DNA of 16,930 bases from JAXGPF01 sp964463985. GTDB taxonomy: Bacteria; Verrucomicrobiota; Kiritimatiellia; JAAZAB01. The position numbers and the translations under genes were made by a program. Of the stretch, positions 14,750 to 16,930 are shown piece after piece (the first letter of the stretch is position 1; each line of letters starts with the position of its first letter). The stretch is from positions 1 to 16,930 of the forward strand of contig CAYXEK010000075.1 of NCBI GenBank assembly GCA_964463985.1, given 5' to 3'. The notes beneath the pieces are model-generated. The model did no database searches. It was given only the letters and a program-made list of their open reading frames with translations, and was not told where the DNA came from.

Positions 14750-14932
14750 TCACTCGGCGTTGATGGACAACACTTGACGGCCCCGGTAATAGCCGCAGGC
14801 CGGGCAGACCCGGTGCGGCAGATGCGTATCGCCGCAATTGGGGCAAGGTTTGGGGTTGGGCAAAGCAATTTTATGGGCGCGTTTGCACATTCTTACCTTG
14901 CTTTTCGATTTCCTGCGTTTTGGCATTGCCAT
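14750..14932 (-). CDS. rpmF: 50S ribosomal protein bL32
   Basis: A 60-residue basic protein beginning MAMPKRRKSKSK, close to the standard MAVPKR start of bL32. It has a zinc-ribbon Cys set, C30-x2-C33 and C43-x2-C46, so it is the zinc-binding form. GGAGGA (14946-14941) is 8 nt before ATG 14932 and supports that start over the ATG two codons later. The first 62 nt overlap the end of the yceD gene in another frame. Confidence 0.97.
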   Translation of the reverse strand: MAMPKRRKSKSKVRMCKRAHKIALPNPKPCPNCGDTHLPHRVCPACGYYRGRQVLSINAE

Positions 14933-15470
14933 CGGATGTTTCCTCCCTGCTTTCTTTAATACCGTCCGCCCGCGAAGCGCCGCCGCCCGGTTTCAACGCC
15001 CCGGGGGGAATGCGCTCCAGCGCCGCCCAAAGACTGCCGGGGTCCGCGCAGCGCTGCCGCGGACAGCGGCATGGCTCGTGATTCAAATCAGCTCCGCAGC
15101 CGGCGCACAGTCCCCGGCAATCGTCCCGGCAAAGCCAATTCGACGGAAAGCTCAATATAATATCTTCGCGGATATCCGGGGTCAAGTCAATTGCAGCGTC
15201 ATCGGGAGTCAACTTGTAAACACGGGTGAAATCCGGCGCCGCATGGCGCCGCTTGAACCAGGCGCCACAGCGCGCGCAGAGGCATTCCAAATCGAGGGTC
15301 AAGCGTCCCCGCACCAGCAATTCATCGCCGACGCATTCGGCGCGCAGGTCATAATGCAGCGTGGGACCGAACCGGACAAACGGCAATGTCTCCAGTTCCA
15401 AGTCCACCGTGTCAATATCGCCGCGCAATTGCCGCGGGCGTTTGCGCAGTAAGCCGGGATCAATGATCAT
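14871..15470 (-). CDS. yceD: DUF177 / YceD-family protein
   Basis: A 199-residue protein of the DUF177 family, which in bacteria and plastids is needed for 23S rRNA accumulation and is usually encoded just before rpmF, as here. The N-terminal beta-rich part is residues 1-60. Cys motifs follow: LECLCARCG (C65, C68) and LCRDDCRGLCAGCGADLNHEPCRC (C114 to C136, written in part), probably metal-binding. The last 45 residues are polar and poorly conserved, and about 20 of them are encoded within the start of rpmF. ATG 15470 was chosen because it gives the normal N-terminus (MIIDPGLLRKRPRQ) and overlaps the coaD stop by 11 nt; longer in-frame starts lie deep in coaD. Confidence 0.88.
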   Translation of the reverse strand: MIIDPGLLRKRPRQLRGDIDTVDLELETLPFVRFGPTLHYDLRAECVGDELLVRGRLTLDLECLCARCGAWFKRRHAAPDFTRVYKLTPDDAAIDLTPDIREDIILSFPSNWLCRDDCRGLCAGCGADLNHEPCRCPRQRCADPGSLWAALERIPPGALKPGGGASRADGIKESREETSDGNAKTQEIEKQGKNVQTRP

Positions 15471-15945
15471 GAAACTTCCGTTGCAGGGCGCGTTGCACGA
15501 AATCCGGCACAAACAGGCTGGTGTCGCCGCCCAGGGCCGCGACTTCGCGCACCGTGCTGGAGCTGACATAACTGTATGTTTCCGCCGGCATCAAGAAGAT
15601 GGTTTCAATGTCGGGCGCCAGCTTGCGATTGGTCAGGGCCATCTGGAATTCGTATTCAAAATCGGAAAAGGCGCGCACGCCGCGGATCACCGCCCGCGCG
15701 CCGCGGCGCCGGGCATAATCCACCAGCAAACCTTCAAACGGTTCGACTTCCAGGGCGGGCATCTCCGGCAGCAGTTCGCGCGCCATGGCGACCCGTTCCC
15801 CGACGCTGAAAAGCGGATTCTTATGGCCGCCGGCGGACACCGCCATCACGACGCGCTCAAACAAGCGCAATGCCCGCCGCAAAAGATCCAAATGGCCCAG
15901 GGTCAGGGGGTCAAAAGTGCCAGGATATATAGCCAGACTGCGCAA
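15460..15945 (-). CDS. coaD: Phosphopantetheine adenylyltransferase
   Basis: A 161-residue enzyme that adenylates 4'-phosphopantetheine to dephospho-CoA, the penultimate step of coenzyme A synthesis. AIYPGTFDPLTLGH (5-18) has the T/HxGH nucleotidyl-transfer motif with H18. RGVRAFSDFEYEFQMAL and YSYVSSSTVRE are the other family signatures. I assign a TTG start at 15945 because GGGGAG (15958-15953) lies 7 nt upstream and this gives the usual length (E. coli CoaD has 159 residues). No ATG is available without a long extension into rsmD. The gene begins 4 nt after the rsmD stop and overlaps yceD by 11 nt. CoA made here feeds FabD and FabH of the same operon. Confidence 0.95.
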   Translation of the reverse strand: MRSLAIYPGTFDPLTLGHLDLLRRALRLFERVVMAVSAGGHKNPLFSVGERVAMARELLPEMPALEVEPFEGLLVDYARRRGARAVIRGVRAFSDFEYEFQMALTNRKLAPDIETIFLMPAETYSYVSSSTVREVAALGGDTSLFVPDFVQRALQRKFHDH

Positions 15946-15949
15946 ACCT

Positions 15950-16561
15950 TCACTCCCCGGCGCCGGCGCGCCGATACATGCAAATCCGGGTCTCTCCGTA
16001 ACAGCGATCGCGCACCAAGTTCCAATCCGGAGACGCCACCGGCTCCAGTCCGCGCGCTTGTTCCAATACCAGCCAAGCGTCGGATTCAAGGATATCGCCT
16101 TGCGCCAGCGCTGGCAAGATTTTTTTGATATTGGCGCCGCTCCGGTCATAGGGCGGATCCGCCAAAACCAGGTCGAACATCATGGCTCCCCGCCGGCCCG
16201 GACGGCTGTCCAGGAAATGCAGGACGTCATCGCATACACAGACGGCGCCGGCGGGGGACGTCAGTTGCGGCAGCGACCATGCCGGGGCGCGGCCGATGAT
16301 GGATTCGACATTCCCGCGCAGGTTGTCGTAAATCCGCCGGTCCCGTTCCACCCACGCCACCAGGGACGCGCCCCGGCTCCAGGCTTCCAGCCCCAACGCG
16401 CCCGTGCCGGCGTATAAATCCAGCACGCAGGCGCGTTCCAGCCTTCCGCTCAACATGGAAAATATCGCCGCGCGCACACGGTCCTGAGTCGGCCGGACCG
16501 GCCCGGACGGCACCCGCAATTGGCGCCCCCGCGCGGCGCCGCCGGTAATACGTATCGCCAT
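15950..16561 (-). CDS. rsmD: 16S rRNA (guanine-966-N2)-methyltransferase
   Basis: A 203-residue SAM-dependent methyltransferase that modifies G966 of 16S rRNA. MAIRITGGAARGRQL (1-15) is the usual RsmD N-terminus. The SAM-binding turn is DLYAGTGALGLEAWSRGA (48-65). The catalytic motif DPPY is at 135-138. PTQDRVRAAIFSML (24-37) is the conserved segment after the first strand. ATG 16561 was chosen from this homology; the frame extends another 39 codons upstream with unconserved sequence. The ribosome site is weak. It heads the operon and sits directly before coaD, a common pairing. Confidence 0.93.
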   Translation of the reverse strand: MAIRITGGAARGRQLRVPSGPVRPTQDRVRAAIFSMLSGRLERACVLDLYAGTGALGLEAWSRGASLVAWVERDRRIYDNLRGNVESIIGRAPAWSLPQLTSPAGAVCVCDDVLHFLDSRPGRRGAMMFDLVLADPPYDRSGANIKKILPALAQGDILESDAWLVLEQARGLEPVASPDWNLVRDRCYGETRICMYRRAGAGE

Positions 16562-16852
16562 GATGAAAGGCCTTTCGGGGCCGGCAACCGGCGCCCGGGA
16601 AAATTGGTTGAAATCTGCGGTGCAACAGCCATGCAACCGCTGCGGAAAAAATCTACACCGTTGCCGGGCGGAAGTCAATGCCCGCCCCGCCGGCCGCGGG
16701 AACCGTGGGAATTTGCGCGAGTATGTGGAGAGTCTCTTTCAAAAGTGTTCGGTGTTCAGTGTTCGGCGCCTCCGCCTTTGATTGAAGTGTTCAGCGTTTC
16801 TGGCCTCTTATTAATCTTCTCAAAATAATATAGACATTAATTGATCGCAATA
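16562..16852. other. Intergenic region upstream of rsmD
   Basis: 291 bp without a supported gene. The rsmD-proximal half is GC-rich and holds a hairpin (16617-16624 with 16632-16640, one bulged A). The middle has a heptad-repeat tract from 16745. The part 16805-16855 is strongly AT-rich and is the likely place for the operon promoter on the minus strand (TATTAT- and TATATT-like boxes), but I could not pair these with a good -35 box. Confidence 0.5.
16745..16793. repeat. Heptad repeat tract GTGTTCR
   Basis: Three tandem 7-mers, GTGTTCG, GTGTTCA and GTGTTCG (16745-16765). A fourth copy, GTGTTCA at 16787-16793, lies 28 bp after the third, exactly four periods, so it is in register. The units between are degenerate. 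On the minus strand the unit reads YGAACAC. Confidence 0.6.
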
Positions 16853-16930
16853 TTACATCGGTAGGGCGCGCAGTGCCGCCAGCGCGGCCCGCGCCTTGCG
16901 CGCCGCGGCGGCCAAGGGACTGGCCGCCCT
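16853..16930 (-). CDS. Possible C-terminal end of an upstream gene (5' part outside window)
   Basis: An open frame enters from the right edge and ends at TAA 16853-16855. It gives 25 residues rich in Ala, Arg and Leu, ending in AALRALPM. Third codon positions are nearly all G or C, as in the neighbouring genes, and the AT-rich gap begins right after the stop. This fits the tail of a real protein. It is too short to identify, and a GC-rich non-coding stretch could look similar. Confidence 0.35.
   Translation of the reverse strand, partial: RAASPLAAAARKARAALAALRALPM

Noticed and set aside
16745..16793. CRISPR array
   Set aside because: The repeat unit is only 7 bp with no spacers of even length and no cas genes.

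Overview
The window is a GC-rich bacterial chromosome segment. It is gene-dense, with short operons, Shine-Dalgarno-led starts and some TTG/GTG starts. The gene content is a housekeeping lipid/ribosome operon beside a Gfo/Idh/MocA-SDR-amidohydrolase-symporter module and a polysaccharide-type ABC permease. This fits a PVC-group bacterium such as Lentisphaerota or Kiritimatiellota, but that placement is an impression from gene style, not a demonstrated assignment. I found no tRNA, rRNA, CRISPR array, insertion sequence or phage gene.

Left part (1-4148). A large GT-C-like multi-pass membrane protein runs off the left edge on the minus strand. It is divergent from a Wzm/TagG-type ABC-2 permease on the plus strand, whose ATPase partner is not in the window. 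Next comes an unrecognised 213-residue protein with a possible NYN/PIN-like core and a disordered tail, behind its own promoter. It converges on a DEDDh 3'-5' exonuclease on the minus strand.

Middle part (4428-11697, all plus strand). Six genes: a Gfo/Idh/MocA oxidoreductase, a short-chain dehydrogenase, an amidohydrolase-2 family protein, a class III (glutamate-1-semialdehyde-aminomutase-like) aminotransferase, a sugar-phosphate nucleotidyltransferase-like protein and a sodium:solute symporter. A rho-independent terminator follows the last. I infer one pathway that takes up and transforms a sugar or amino-sugar compound, or builds an activated amino sugar. The substrate cannot be read from sequence, and this is the best candidate for an undescribed system. 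A 235-bp AT-rich gap inside it (6243-6477) holds four successive hairpins and heptad repeats.

Right part (16561 down to 11758, minus strand). This is a compact conserved operon in the order rsmD, coaD, yceD (DUF177), rpmF, plsX, fabH, fabD. It links 16S rRNA methylation, coenzyme A synthesis, ribosome parts and the start of fatty-acid and phospholipid synthesis. Several genes overlap, including an unusually long 62-nt yceD/rpmF overlap. Upstream lies a 291-bp gap with a second heptad-repeat tract, then the possible 3' end of one more minus-strand gene at the right edge.
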